Part shown: one piece after another, positions 14,587-23,068 of the stretch
Layout of the letters: every line of letters starts with the position of its first letter
Position numbering within the stretch: the stretch's first letter is position 1
Assembly (NCBI GenBank): GCA_046594445.1
Contig: JBKJSM010000122.1
Span: forward strand, 1-64,000
Direction: 5' to 3'
From: Gaiellasilicea sp046594445
GTDB taxonomy: Bacteria > Actinomycetota > Thermoleophilia > Gaiellales > Gaiellaceae
DNA length: 64,000 nucleotides
The notes under the pieces: model-generated
What the model was told of the DNA's origin: nothing
Database searches by the model: none
What the model saw: only the letters and a program-made list of their open reading frames with translations
Position numbers and translations under genes: made by a program

Positions 14587-15627
14587 ATGGTCACGTTCGC
14601 TCTGATCCTGCTCGCCGCCGCGGCGCTCGCCGTGAGCGGCGTTTTGCTCGCCCGATCGCTGCGCAGCCAGCTCGGCGGCAGCATGCACGCGCTCGACGGG
14701 ACGCTGGGTCAGATCGAGGCGCGGCTCGACCGCAGGCTCGGCGAGCTGGACGCGAAGGTCGATCGCCGGTTGGAGGGGCTCGACGGCCGCCTCCTGACCA
14801 CCCAGCGCAACGCCGGCGAGACGGCGACGCAGATCACGGAGAAGCTGGCGCGGGTCGAGGCGGGAACGAAGAGCATGCTCGAGCGGGCGAACGACCTGAA
14901 GCGGCTCGAACAGGCGCTCAGGCCGCCCAAGGCGCGCGGCGGCTTCGGCGAGCTGCTGCTGGCAAACCTCCTCGCCGACATGCTCCCGTCGAGCGCGTAC
15001 GCATTGCAGCACGGCTTCGCCGGTGGTGAGCGGGTCGACGCAGTGATCAAGGTCGAGAAGCTGCTCCCGGTCGACGCCAAGTTTCCGCTCGACGATGTTC
15101 ACCGCGTCCTCGACGCTGAGGACGACGAGCAGCGCGAGCTCGCGCACAAGGCACTGACTCGCGGCGTGAAGGTGCACGTCGACGCGATCGCCACCAAGTA
15201 CATCAAGCCCGGCGAGGGAACCTACGACTTCGCCTTCATGTACCTGCCCGCCGAGACGGTGTACTACGAGATCGCTTGTGGCGGCTCGGGCGCGCTACAG
15301 CAGTACGCACTCGAGCGCCGGGTGTTCCCGGTCTCACCGACGACGTTTCACGCGTATCTGACGATGATCGTCTTCGGCCTGCGCGGGCTCCAGATCGAAA
15401 AGCACGCCCAGGACGTGATGGACTACTGCGGTCAGCTGGCGAAGGACTTCAGCCGCTTCAAGACGGACTACGACGTGATCGGCAAGCACATCGGGAACGC
15501 CCACACCAAGTTCGACGAGTCCCAGCGCTGGCTCGACCGGTTTGAGGAGCGGCTCGAGCGCGCCGTCGACAACGAGGCGCTCCAGCCCGCCGTGCCCGAA
15601 CAGCTGCGCGCGATCGACGCGGCCTAG
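14587..15627 (+). CDS. rmuC: DNA recombination protein RmuC
   Basis: Nuclease-fold protein that limits recombination at inverted repeats. 346 residues: an N-terminal membrane helix (VTFALILLAAAALAVSGVLL), about 90 residues of coiled coil, then the RmuC domain with FGELLLANLLADMLP, GERVDAVIKVEKLLPVDAKF (the D..VDAKF core) and KYIKPGEGTYDFAFMYLPAE. C-terminal helices complete the family pattern. It converges with the release-factor-like gene at 15624, overlapping by 4 bases. Confidence 0.93.
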   Translation: MVTFALILLAAAALAVSGVLLARSLRSQLGGSMHALDGTLGQIEARLDRRLGELDAKVDRRLEGLDGRLLTTQRNAGETATQITEKLARVEAGTKSMLERANDLKRLEQALRPPKARGGFGELLLANLLADMLPSSAYALQHGFAGGERVDAVIKVEKLLPVDAKFPLDDVHRVLDAEDDEQRELAHKALTRGVKVHVDAIATKYIKPGEGTYDFAFMYLPAETVYYEIACGGSGALQQYALERRVFPVSPTTFHAYLTMIVFGLRGLQIEKHAQDVMDYCGQLAKDFSRFKTDYDVIGKHIGNAHTKFDESQRWLDRFEERLERAVDNEALQPAVPEQLRAIDAA

Positions 15628-16769
15628 AAGCGCAGAACGGCGCCGATGCCCTCGACGGGCTCGAGGTCGCTGCGGTGCTCGACCGCGTGCACCCCACCGC
15701 CGTGGAGGAGCGTCAGCCGGACGGCGAGGTCGAGGCCGTCGTCGCGCGGCTCCATCGTCGTCCCGTCCAGAGGGCAGGTGGTCGCGTCCAGCGCGGCGCG
15801 GCCGCAGGCGGGGCAGCGGTAGGCGTCTCGCTGCGCGCCCACCTGATGCAGGAGCACGTCGACCCGGCCGTCGGAAGCCGCCTCGAGCGTGTCCGCCCAC
15901 CCCGACGTGCCGCGACCGCCCCGGCCGGTCTCCTCGCGCCAGCGCTCGACGACCTCGCTCTCGCGCGTCGCGCGCCACTGCTCGAGCAGGGGCGCGACGA
16001 CCTCGTACACATCCGCCTCCGATGCGTGCGCCTCGGCCGTCGTCCAGCCGACGATCGCGTCGGTGACCTCGGCCGGAAGCACGTCGGCGAGCTCCGAGCG
16101 CGTCTCCTCGCCGCAGACGACAACGATGCGCGGCCGTCCGAGTGTCCGGAAGCGGTGCTCCAACTCGGCGGCGACCGCCTTGTAGTGCTCATGGGCGAGG
16201 TTCTCGATGTGCCGCTGGTAATTGGCCTGCGACCACCCGCCTTGGTCGTGCCGCCCAGGGACGTTCTCGCTGCGGTCGGCGATCTCCTCGAGCCGCCCGG
16301 CGCGAAGCGCCAGCACGCGTCCCCGCTCGCGGCCGACGACGGCGACGAGGGCCCCGTCGCCTCGGCCGAGCAGGGGCACGAGCGGCGCCAGCAGGAAGTC
16401 ATCCGCAACGCGGACCGCGTCCGGAACAGGGGCGGGAAGCGCAAGCACTTTCCAGAAGTTGTCGAGGCTGGCGGCGAAGACCGCGAGGCCATGCGCTCCG
16501 TCTCGGTTGAACTCTTCCTCGAAGTACTGCTCGAGTCGCTCGAAGTCACCCCTCAGCCCGCCCCGCACTTCGTGCGCCAGGTCGGTTCGCGTCGCCCCGT
16601 GCGACTTGCCTGCGGCGTCGAGCTGCGAGCGGACGCGCGTCGCCACGTCACCCGCGGTCGGCGTCGAGCTCGGATCGAGATCCACGTAGAGGCTGATGGC
16701 GCAGCCTTTCTCGGCGCGAAACGCCGCAAGCTCGCGCAGGCTCTCGAGGTGTACCGTCGTTGCCGCCAT
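15624..16769 (-). CDS. Bacterial eRF1/Vms1-like protein (baeRF family)
   Basis: Bacterial relative of archaeo-eukaryotic release factor domain 2 and of the Vms1/ANKZF1 peptidyl-tRNA hydrolase, 381 residues. Diagnostic is GGWSQANYQRHIENLAHEHY followed by RIVVVCGEETRSELADVLP, close to what I know as baeRF family 10. The C-terminal quarter adds a zinc-ribbon-like CPACGRAALDATTCPLDG. Members are proposed to act in ribosome rescue or stress translation; the Gln in GGWSQ corresponds to the position used by Vms1-type enzymes. A stem with AGAAAGGCGG precedes ATG 16769. Activity is inferred from family only. Confidence 0.82.
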   Translation of the reverse strand: MAATTVHLESLRELAAFRAEKGCAISLYVDLDPSSTPTAGDVATRVRSQLDAAGKSHGATRTDLAHEVRGGLRGDFERLEQYFEEEFNRDGAHGLAVFAASLDNFWKVLALPAPVPDAVRVADDFLLAPLVPLLGRGDGALVAVVGRERGRVLALRAGRLEEIADRSENVPGRHDQGGWSQANYQRHIENLAHEHYKAVAAELEHRFRTLGRPRIVVVCGEETRSELADVLPAEVTDAIVGWTTAEAHASEADVYEVVAPLLEQWRATRESEVVERWREETGRGGRGTSGWADTLEAASDGRVDVLLHQVGAQRDAYRCPACGRAALDATTCPLDGTTMEPRDDGLDLAVRLTLLHGGGVHAVEHRSDLEPVEGIGAVLRF

Positions 16770-16894
16770 GTACCGCCTTTCTGACTAGCCGGACGGATTC
16801 TAGGCGTCTGCGCCCGAAGCGGCCGGAACACCGTGCCATTCCGATTCGTTCTCTATCGTGAGGGCACACGCCCGCGGCAGACGAAGGAGCGACA

Positions 16895-17878
16895 GTGAGC
16901 GACGTTCGTGACGTGATCATCATCGGCGGGGGTCCTGCGGGGTACACCGCGGCGCTGTACGCGGCACGCGCCAACCTGAGCCCACTGGTGATCGAGGGCT
17001 TCAACTGGGGCGGCCAGTTGATGATCACGAGCGACGTGGAGAACTACCCGGGGTACAAGGACGGGATCATGGGCCCCGCGATGATGGCCGAGTTTCGCGC
17101 CCAGGCCGAGCGTTTCGGCACCGAGTTCCTGACCGACGACGTCACCCGGGTCGACTTCTCCGAGCGTCCGTTCAAGGTCTACGTCGACGACGAAGTGCAT
17201 CTGTCACGGACGGTGATCGTGGCCACCGGCGCCACGGCGAGACAGCTCGGGCTGGAGTCCGAGCGCGCGCTCCACGGACGAGGCGTCACCTACTGCGCCA
17301 CCTGCGACGGCGCGTTCTATCGCGACCGCGAGGTCGTCGTCGTCGGCGGCGGCGACTCGTCGATGGAAGAAGCTCTCTTTCTGACCAAGTTCGCGTCGAA
17401 GGTGACGATCGTGCATCGCCGTCACGAGTTCCGCGCGTCGCAGATCATGGTCGACCGCGCCCGCGCGCACGAGAAGATCGAGATCCTGACGCCGTACGCG
17501 GTCGAGGAAGTGCTCGGCGCCGAGGGTGGCAAGGTGACCGGTGTGCGCCTGCGCAACCTGGAGACAGAGGAGACGCTCGACTACGCGACCGACGGCGTCT
17601 TCGTCGCGATCGGCCACGACCCGACCACGAAGCTCTTCGTCGACGCCCTCCACCACGACGAGAACGGCTACCTCGTCACGCGGGGCAAGTCGACCGAGAC
17701 GAACATTCCAGGGGTCTTCGCCGCCGGTGACGTCCAGGATCACATCTACCGGCAGGCCGTCACGGCAGCAGGCTCCGGCTGTGCGGCGGCGCTCGACGCG
17801 GAGCGGTTCCTCGCAGATGCCGAGGGCCATCCCGAGGCGGCGCTGACCGCGCCGCGCGAGCACACCGCGCCCGCCTAG
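16895..17878 (+). CDS. trxB: Thioredoxin reductase
   Basis: NADPH-dependent FAD disulfide reductase that recharges thioredoxin, 327 residues. FAD motif IIIGGGPAGYTAALYAARAN, redox pair C134-A-T-C137 in TYCATCDGAF, NADPH motif VVVGGGDSSMEEALFLTKFA and the second FAD motif FAAGDVQDHIYRQAVTAAGSG are all intact. GTG 16895 has AAGGAG 6 nt upstream. The C-terminus is some 15 residues longer than usual. A zinc-ribbon/PAS gene begins 4 nt after its stop. Confidence 0.95.
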   Translation: MSDVRDVIIIGGGPAGYTAALYAARANLSPLVIEGFNWGGQLMITSDVENYPGYKDGIMGPAMMAEFRAQAERFGTEFLTDDVTRVDFSERPFKVYVDDEVHLSRTVIVATGATARQLGLESERALHGRGVTYCATCDGAFYRDREVVVVGGGDSSMEEALFLTKFASKVTIVHRRHEFRASQIMVDRARAHEKIEILTPYAVEEVLGAEGGKVTGVRLRNLETEETLDYATDGVFVAIGHDPTTKLFVDALHHDENGYLVTRGKSTETNIPGVFAAGDVQDHIYRQAVTAAGSGCAAALDAERFLADAEGHPEAALTAPREHTAPA

Positions 17879-17882
17879 CCTC

Positions 17883-18329
17883 TTGCCGTTCTTTATCTGC
17901 CCGAACTGCAAGGACCGCTCGCTGGACCACGACGGTCGCCAGGGGATTCTCGACCAGGCCGTCTCCTGCGAGCGGTGCGGCTTCGGCTTCCTCTTCGAGC
18001 TGATGGAGGACTACTACCCCGCCCCCAACACGGGCCTCGTCGCCTGCGACCGTGACGGGCGCATCCTCGCCGCCGGGCGGGGCGTCTTCGAGCTGACGGG
18101 CTACCGCGAGCCCGACCTGATGGGGAAGGACATCACCACCGCATTCGGCCTTGCCGGCTTCGAGGAGGGCAAGAGCCCGGTCGCGCTGGCGCTCGAATGG
18201 GGCGTGCGCCGGCTCAACGAATCACTCGAGCTCCGCTCGCGCGCTGGCCACGTGAAGCCGGTCACCGCGGACGTTTTCCCCGGCTACGACGACGACGGCG
18301 GCCTCCTCGTCGCGCTCTCGCCCCGCTAG
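17883..18329 (+). CDS. Zinc-ribbon plus PAS-domain protein
   Basis: Small sensor-like protein, 148 residues, no catalytic domain. Residues 1-40 form a treble-clef or zinc ribbon with C6-x2-C9 (ICPNCKDRS) and C29-x2-C32 (SCERCGFGF). Residues 45-148 form a PAS domain (NTGLVACDRDGRILAAGRGV, FELTGYREPDLMGKD, GHVKPVTADVFPGYDDDGG). It starts at TTG 17883, 4 nt after the trxB stop, so it is co-transcribed with thioredoxin reductase; redox sensing through the Cys cluster is an attractive but untested idea. No other start is in frame. It converges with nth, overlapping by 4 bases. Confidence 0.75.
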   Translation: MPFFICPNCKDRSLDHDGRQGILDQAVSCERCGFGFLFELMEDYYPAPNTGLVACDRDGRILAAGRGVFELTGYREPDLMGKDITTAFGLAGFEEGKSPVALALEWGVRRLNESLELRSRAGHVKPVTADVFPGYDDDGGLLVALSPR

Positions 18330-19018
18330 GACTTCAGGAAGGGCTCGACCGCCACGCGGCTCGCCGGACAGAGGTCGTTGACGACGCAGAGCTCGCACAG
18401 CGGCCGCTGGGCGTCGCAAATTCGGCGCCCGTGCCAGATCAGCAGGTGAGGGAACCGGCCCCAGTCCTCCCGCGGCACGAGCTTGACGAGATCCCGCTCG
18501 ATCTTGACCGGATCCTCATGCTTCGTCAGTCCGAGCCGCTGGGAGAGGCGCCGCACGTGCGTGTCGACGACGACCCCCTGCGGGGTGCCGAGCTCCGCGG
18601 CGACGACGTTCGCCGTCTTCCGCGCTACTCCCGGCAGCCGCAGCAGATCCTCGAGCGTCCGCGGCACGACGCCGTCGAACTCTTCCAGCAGGACGCGCAT
18701 CGTCCCCTGCACCGACTTCGCCTTCTGCCTGAAGAAGCCGGTCGCATACACGTCGCGCTCGAGCTCCTCCCGCGGGACCGCGAGATAGTCCTCCGGCCGG
18801 CGGTACTTCTCGAACAGCTCGACCGTGACTCGGTTGACGTTGACGTCGGTGGTCTGCGCCGAGAGCATCACGGAGACGAGCAGCTCGAGGTCGTTGCGGA
18901 AGTTCAGCGCGATCTTCGCGTCCGCGTGCTCCACAGCCAGCCGCTCGATGATCGGCCGGATCCGCAGCCGCTTCGGGCCGACCCGGCGGCGAGCCTCGTG
19001 GACGAAGCTACGCGGCAA
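18326..19018 (-). CDS. nth: Endonuclease III
   Basis: DNA glycosylase/AP lyase for oxidised pyrimidines, 230 residues. Helix-hairpin-helix LPGVARKTANVV carries catalytic K134; catalytic D152 is in VVVDTHVRRLSQ. The [4Fe-4S] cluster ligands are C201-x6-C208-x2-C211-x5-C217. ATG 19018 overlaps the phosphoesterase gene by 11 bases; a later start would also keep the catalytic core, so the first 15 residues are uncertain. Confidence 0.95.
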   Translation of the reverse strand: MPRSFVHEARRRVGPKRLRIRPIIERLAVEHADAKIALNFRNDLELLVSVMLSAQTTDVNVNRVTVELFEKYRRPEDYLAVPREELERDVYATGFFRQKAKSVQGTMRVLLEEFDGVVPRTLEDLLRLPGVARKTANVVAAELGTPQGVVVDTHVRRLSQRLGLTKHEDPVKIERDLVKLVPREDWGRFPHLLIWHGRRICDAQRPLCELCVVNDLCPASRVAVEPFLKS

Positions 19019-19700
19019 CGCTCTCGAAGTACGCCGACACCTTGTCGGGATCCTCCGGGTCGAGCAGCCAGCCGGCGATCTGGTCGGCGCCGGGGTAACC
19101 GCTCGTCCGGATTACGGCCGCGGCGGCGCCGACGGCGTACGGGGTGTGGCGGAAGTCGACCTCCACGCCGTCCAGCAGCCCCCAGAAGGCACCTTGCTTC
19201 CCCTCGTACGGAATGCCGACGCTGCCGGCGTTGACGAAGCGGATCCCGTCGACCAGGCGCTCGAACTGGACATGCGTGTGACCGCCGACGACGAGGCGCT
19301 CGTGGACTCCCTCCAGGGCGGCTCGAAACCGCTCGTCGGGGGAGACACGCGTCAGGATCTCGTCGTCGTCGCGCGGAGAGCCGTGGCAGTAGAGGACACC
19401 GCCGAGCGAAACGGCCTGCGGGAGCTCGCTCAGGAACTCGACCGACAGCGGGTCGAGGTTCGCGACGATCCAGTCCCAGGTTCCGGCAGGAGCCCGCGGA
19501 GACTCGCGGTCGGCGTTGCCGCGAACGAACACCGCGCCGAGACCGACGAGCTTGTCCAGGCACTCGCGCGGGAACGGCCCTGCGACGACGTCTCCTCCGC
19601 ACACGATCGTGTCGACCTCGAGTGCGGCCACCTCGGCCAGCACGGCCTCGAGAGCCGGCAGGTTGCCGTGCACGTCGTTGAGGACGGCGACCCTCATCAC
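19008..19700 (-). CDS. Metallophosphoesterase (YfcE/MJ0936-like)
   Basis: Two-metal phosphodiesterase, 230 residues. Metal-binding motifs in order: LNDVHGN, CGGDVV, VRGNADR, CHGSPRDDD and GGHTHVQFERL. This is the compact calcineurin-like subfamily whose members cleave phosphodiesters in vitro; the natural substrate is unknown. The start is GTG 19700 or the adjacent ATG 19697, both touching the stop of the AddA gene, so translation is coupled to the recombination operon. nth follows with an 11-base overlap. Confidence 0.88.
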   Translation of the reverse strand: MMRVAVLNDVHGNLPALEAVLAEVAALEVDTIVCGGDVVAGPFPRECLDKLVGLGAVFVRGNADRESPRAPAGTWDWIVANLDPLSVEFLSELPQAVSLGGVLYCHGSPRDDDEILTRVSPDERFRAALEGVHERLVVGGHTHVQFERLVDGIRFVNAGSVGIPYEGKQGAFWGLLDGVEVDFRHTPYAVGAAAAVIRTSGYPGADQIAGWLLDPEDPDKVSAYFESVAA

Positions 19701-22700
19701 GAGACGGCTGCGAGCTCCGGCGGGCGGCGCGAGCGCAGACGCGGGCCAGCGCAGACGACGTCGAGGGCAGGACAGGCGGAGCAGATGAACTCGCTCGGCG
19801 TCGGGACGAACTCTCCCGCACGAATGCGTCCGATCGCCTCGGAGAGCTCGGCCTCCAGCTCCGGCTGGTCTCCGGTCGTGAACGTCGTCGAGACGACCGC
19901 ATCCGGCCGCTCGAGGAAGTGGTAGACGACCTCGACCTCCTCGGCGCCGGCGCGTAAGCAGGCCAGCGCGTAGACGAGCCGCTGCAGCCGGTAGTCGGCC
20001 TCGACGATCTCCTCGGGCGTGCCCTCGGCGAGCGTGTTCGTCTTGTAGTCGAGCACCAGCGCGCTCGGCCCGTCGCGGTGGAGCACGTCGAGCCGGCCGT
20101 GCAGGAGCACGCCGTCGTGCTCGAACGCGAACGGGCGCTCCGGCCGGGGGCCGGTGAGAGCTGCGATGCGCCGGGCGAGGTCGGAGCCGCAGTACGTGGC
20201 GACGAAGGCCGCGATCCGCGCCAGCTCCTCGTCGGTGACGCCCGGATACCAGGCGCGAACCTGCTCGACGTCAGGAGCGAGGGGCGCATGCAGGTCGACG
20301 AGCTCGAGCAGGCGGTGAACTGCGTCGCCCACCTCGGTCGCCGCCAGGCCCGTCTGCCCGGCGACGCTGCCGTGCGCGTCGGCGGGGCGCATGCCGGCGA
20401 CCCGCTCCGCGTAGTAGCGGTACGAGCAGCGCTCGAAGAGCGCGAGGGCGCTGTAGGAGAGCCGGCGCACGTCGTGGAGCGGCGGCTCCGGCAGCGCCCG
20501 AATCGGGGCCAGCACCGGCGCGAGCGGCGGCAGGGGCGGCGCGTTCCCGACGGCGAAGAGCGCGAGCTGTCCGGCCTCCTCCTCTTCCACGATCGCCGCC
20601 ACGGCCGGCGCGGGTGTGAGGGCCTGCTCGACCGGGGCGGGCGTCCGGTCGACGCGCACGAGCACACGCGCACCCTCCCGCTCGAGCTCGATCGGAGCGT
20701 CCGTGGCCGCCTCGAGCTCCGCCGCGCAGTCGAGCCGACCCAGCACCCAACCGATCGGCGTCCGCTCGTCCGCCTTCCTGGCCGAATCGATAGAACCGGA
20801 GACGATCAGTCGGTCAATAGCCCGCGTCATCGCGACGTAGTAGAGCCGCAGACGCTCGGCCTCGTCCTCGGCCTGGCGCGCCTCCTTGACGCTCTCGTAG
20901 CCGAGCACCCCATGCCGCTTGCCGGTGACGGGGTCGGCGACCCGGAAGCCGAAGCGGCCGTCGGCGAGGCAGAGGATCTCGTCCGCCGACGGCGCGTTCC
21001 GGTCGCGCCCGGCATCGGCCACGACCACGACCTTGAACTCGAGCCCCTTGGCGCCATGGATCGTCAGCAGCCGGACAGCATCGGCGCCCTCCTCCTCGGA
21101 GACCGCGTCCCGCTCCGCCGCGCCCACCGCTTCCTGCTCCTCGACGAAGCCCACGAAGCCCTCGATGTCCGGCCCGCGCAGCTCCTCGTAGGAGCGCGCG
21201 AGCCGCGCCAGCTTGCGGAGGTTCGCGTAGCGCCGGCGGCCGTCCCACTGGGCGAGCACCGCGAGGTCGTAATCGTGGTCGGCGACGATCCGCTCGCACA
21301 GCCGCTCGAGCGAGAGCCGGCCCGCGGCCTCCGCCAGCCGGTCGTAGCGCTGCTTGAACGCACGAAGCAGCCGCACGTCGCGCTCGTCGAGGTCGGGGGG
21401 CAGCGAGCGCTCGATGCCAGTGAAGATCGGCCCCCGCGCGGCACGCCGGATCAACAGCAACGTGTCGTTGGAGACGCCGACGAAGGGTGACGCGAGCACG
21501 GAGACGAACGCCTCGTCGTCGTAGCGGTTCTGGAGCAGCCGCAGGTAGGAGACCAGATCGACGACCTGCTGCTGGCCGAAGTAGCCACGCCCGGTCGCCC
21601 GGTAGGTGGCGAGGCCCACCTTGCGCAGCTCTTCCTCGTACCACTCGGCGTCCGTTCCGGCGGCGAAGAGCAAGACGACCTCCCCCGCCGTCGCGGCTCC
21701 GCTCGCAACGAGCTCCTGCACACGGCGCGCGACGTGCTGCGCCTCCGCGCGGCGCCAGTGCACCCCGCTCCCTGCGTATGCCGCCTTGTCCGTTACGAGC
21801 AGCTCGACCGGCGTCCCGAAGACGGGGTCGGGGAACTCACCCGAGGCGGCGAGCGGCTGGAAGTCCTCGCCGAACTCGCCGCCGAAGAGGTGGTTGACGA
21901 CCGAGAGCAGTTCGGGGCGAGAGCGATAGTTCCGCGTCAGCGGCAGCAGCGTCTCGGCGCTCGCGCGGCGCTCGCGGAAGACCTGGACGTCGGCGTGCCG
22001 GAAGCCGTAGATCGACTGGAACTCATCACCGACGAAGAAGCGCTCCGTGTCGGAGCCGGTGAGCAAGTCCACCAGCTCGCACTGGAGCCTGTTCGTGTCC
22101 TGGAACTCGTCGACCATGATCGAGCGGAAGCGCAACCGCTCCCGCTCTCGCAGCGACTCGTCATCGCGAAGCAGGTCGCGGGCGCGCAGCTCGAGATCCT
22201 CGAAGTCGAGCACCGACTCGCGGTCCTTCGCCGCCGCGTAGGCGGCCGCGAAGCCGTGCAGCAGCTCCTGGAGCAGCTCTCGGTCCTGGAGGGCGAGCTC
22301 GTCGAGCGCCGCCTGCTCGACCGCCTTGCGCGCTTCCTCGTAGGTGGCGGCCCGCTCCTGGCGCGCGCGGAGGCCGCTGAGATCGAGCAGTCGCTCCGGG
22401 AGCGGCGGCGCCTCCGCGAGCACGAGCGCCTGCGCGGCCGCGGCGCGTGCGGCGTCGTTCGCGTCGGGGTCTGCAGCCAATGCCCGCGCCGCCTCGGCGA
22501 GCTCCGCGAGCCGCTCGTCGAGCCCGGCGCGCTCACCGAGCTCGAGCACCAGCTCGCGACCGGCCGAGCGGAGCGTCTCGTACACGCTCGTCAGCATCCG
22601 GCGCAGGCCGGACGCGCCGTAGGTGGCGAGCAGTTGCAGCCGCTCGGGATCGTCGCCGGCGCAGAACTCGTTCAGGGCCACCTCGAAGGCTTCACCGCGG

Positions 22701-23068
22701 ACGACGCGACCCTGGCTGTCGTCGAGCACGCGGAAGCGCGGATCGAGGCCCGCCGCGAACGGATGCGCTTTGAGCAGGCGCATACAGAAGCCGTGGATCG
22801 TCGCGATCCAGGCACCGTCGAGCGCGCGCGCGAGGTCGTGCCGACCGAGCTCGTGCAGCCGGGCGCGGATCCTCCCGCGCAGCTCGCCCGCCGCCCGCTC
22901 CGTGTAGGTGATCACGAGCATCGACTCGACGTCGATCCCGCGCTCGCAGACCGCCTCGGCGAAGCGCTCGACGAGAACCGTGGTCTTGCCGGTACCGGCG
23001 CCCGCGGAGACGAAGACCTGGCCGCGCGCCGCGATCGCCGCGGCCTGCTGTGAGTTCGGCGTCCTCAT
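19697..23068 (-). CDS. addA: AddA-like UvrD helicase-nuclease
   Basis: ATP-dependent helicase/exonuclease subunit for double-strand break repair, 1123 residues. Walker A SAGAGTGKTTVLVERFAEAV is at residue 21; then TYTERAAGELRGRI, Walker B MVDEFQDTNRLQCELV, GDEFQSIYGFRHAD, LTIHGAKGLEFKVVVVAD and YVAMTRAIDRLIVS complete the UvrD motifs. The C-terminal PD-(D/E)XK nuclease has GRLDVLHRDGPSALVLDYKT and ends with a Cys cluster (CSACPALDVVC) that may hold Fe-S. Start ATG 23068 overlaps the AddB stop (ATGA); the longer open frame upstream is shadow of AddB. Confidence 0.93.
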   Translation of the reverse strand: MRTPNSQQAAAIAARGQVFVSAGAGTGKTTVLVERFAEAVCERGIDVESMLVITYTERAAGELRGRIRARLHELGRHDLARALDGAWIATIHGFCMRLLKAHPFAAGLDPRFRVLDDSQGRVVRGEAFEVALNEFCAGDDPERLQLLATYGASGLRRMLTSVYETLRSAGRELVLELGERAGLDERLAELAEAARALAADPDANDAARAAAAQALVLAEAPPLPERLLDLSGLRARQERAATYEEARKAVEQAALDELALQDRELLQELLHGFAAAYAAAKDRESVLDFEDLELRARDLLRDDESLRERERLRFRSIMVDEFQDTNRLQCELVDLLTGSDTERFFVGDEFQSIYGFRHADVQVFRERRASAETLLPLTRNYRSRPELLSVVNHLFGGEFGEDFQPLAASGEFPDPVFGTPVELLVTDKAAYAGSGVHWRRAEAQHVARRVQELVASGAATAGEVVLLFAAGTDAEWYEEELRKVGLATYRATGRGYFGQQQVVDLVSYLRLLQNRYDDEAFVSVLASPFVGVSNDTLLLIRRAARGPIFTGIERSLPPDLDERDVRLLRAFKQRYDRLAEAAGRLSLERLCERIVADHDYDLAVLAQWDGRRRYANLRKLARLARSYEELRGPDIEGFVGFVEEQEAVGAAERDAVSEEEGADAVRLLTIHGAKGLEFKVVVVADAGRDRNAPSADEILCLADGRFGFRVADPVTGKRHGVLGYESVKEARQAEDEAERLRLYYVAMTRAIDRLIVSGSIDSARKADERTPIGWVLGRLDCAAELEAATDAPIELEREGARVLVRVDRTPAPVEQALTPAPAVAAIVEEEEAGQLALFAVGNAPPLPPLAPVLAPIRALPEPPLHDVRRLSYSALALFERCSYRYYAERVAGMRPADAHGSVAGQTGLAATEVGDAVHRLLELVDLHAPLAPDVEQVRAWYPGVTDEELARIAAFVATYCGSDLARRIAALTGPRPERPFAFEHDGVLLHGRLDVLHRDGPSALVLDYKTNTLAEGTPEEIVEADYRLQRLVYALACLRAGAEEVEVVYHFLERPDAVVSTTFTTGDQPELEAELSEAIGRIRAGEFVPTPSEFICSACPALDVVCAGPRLRSRRPPELAAVS

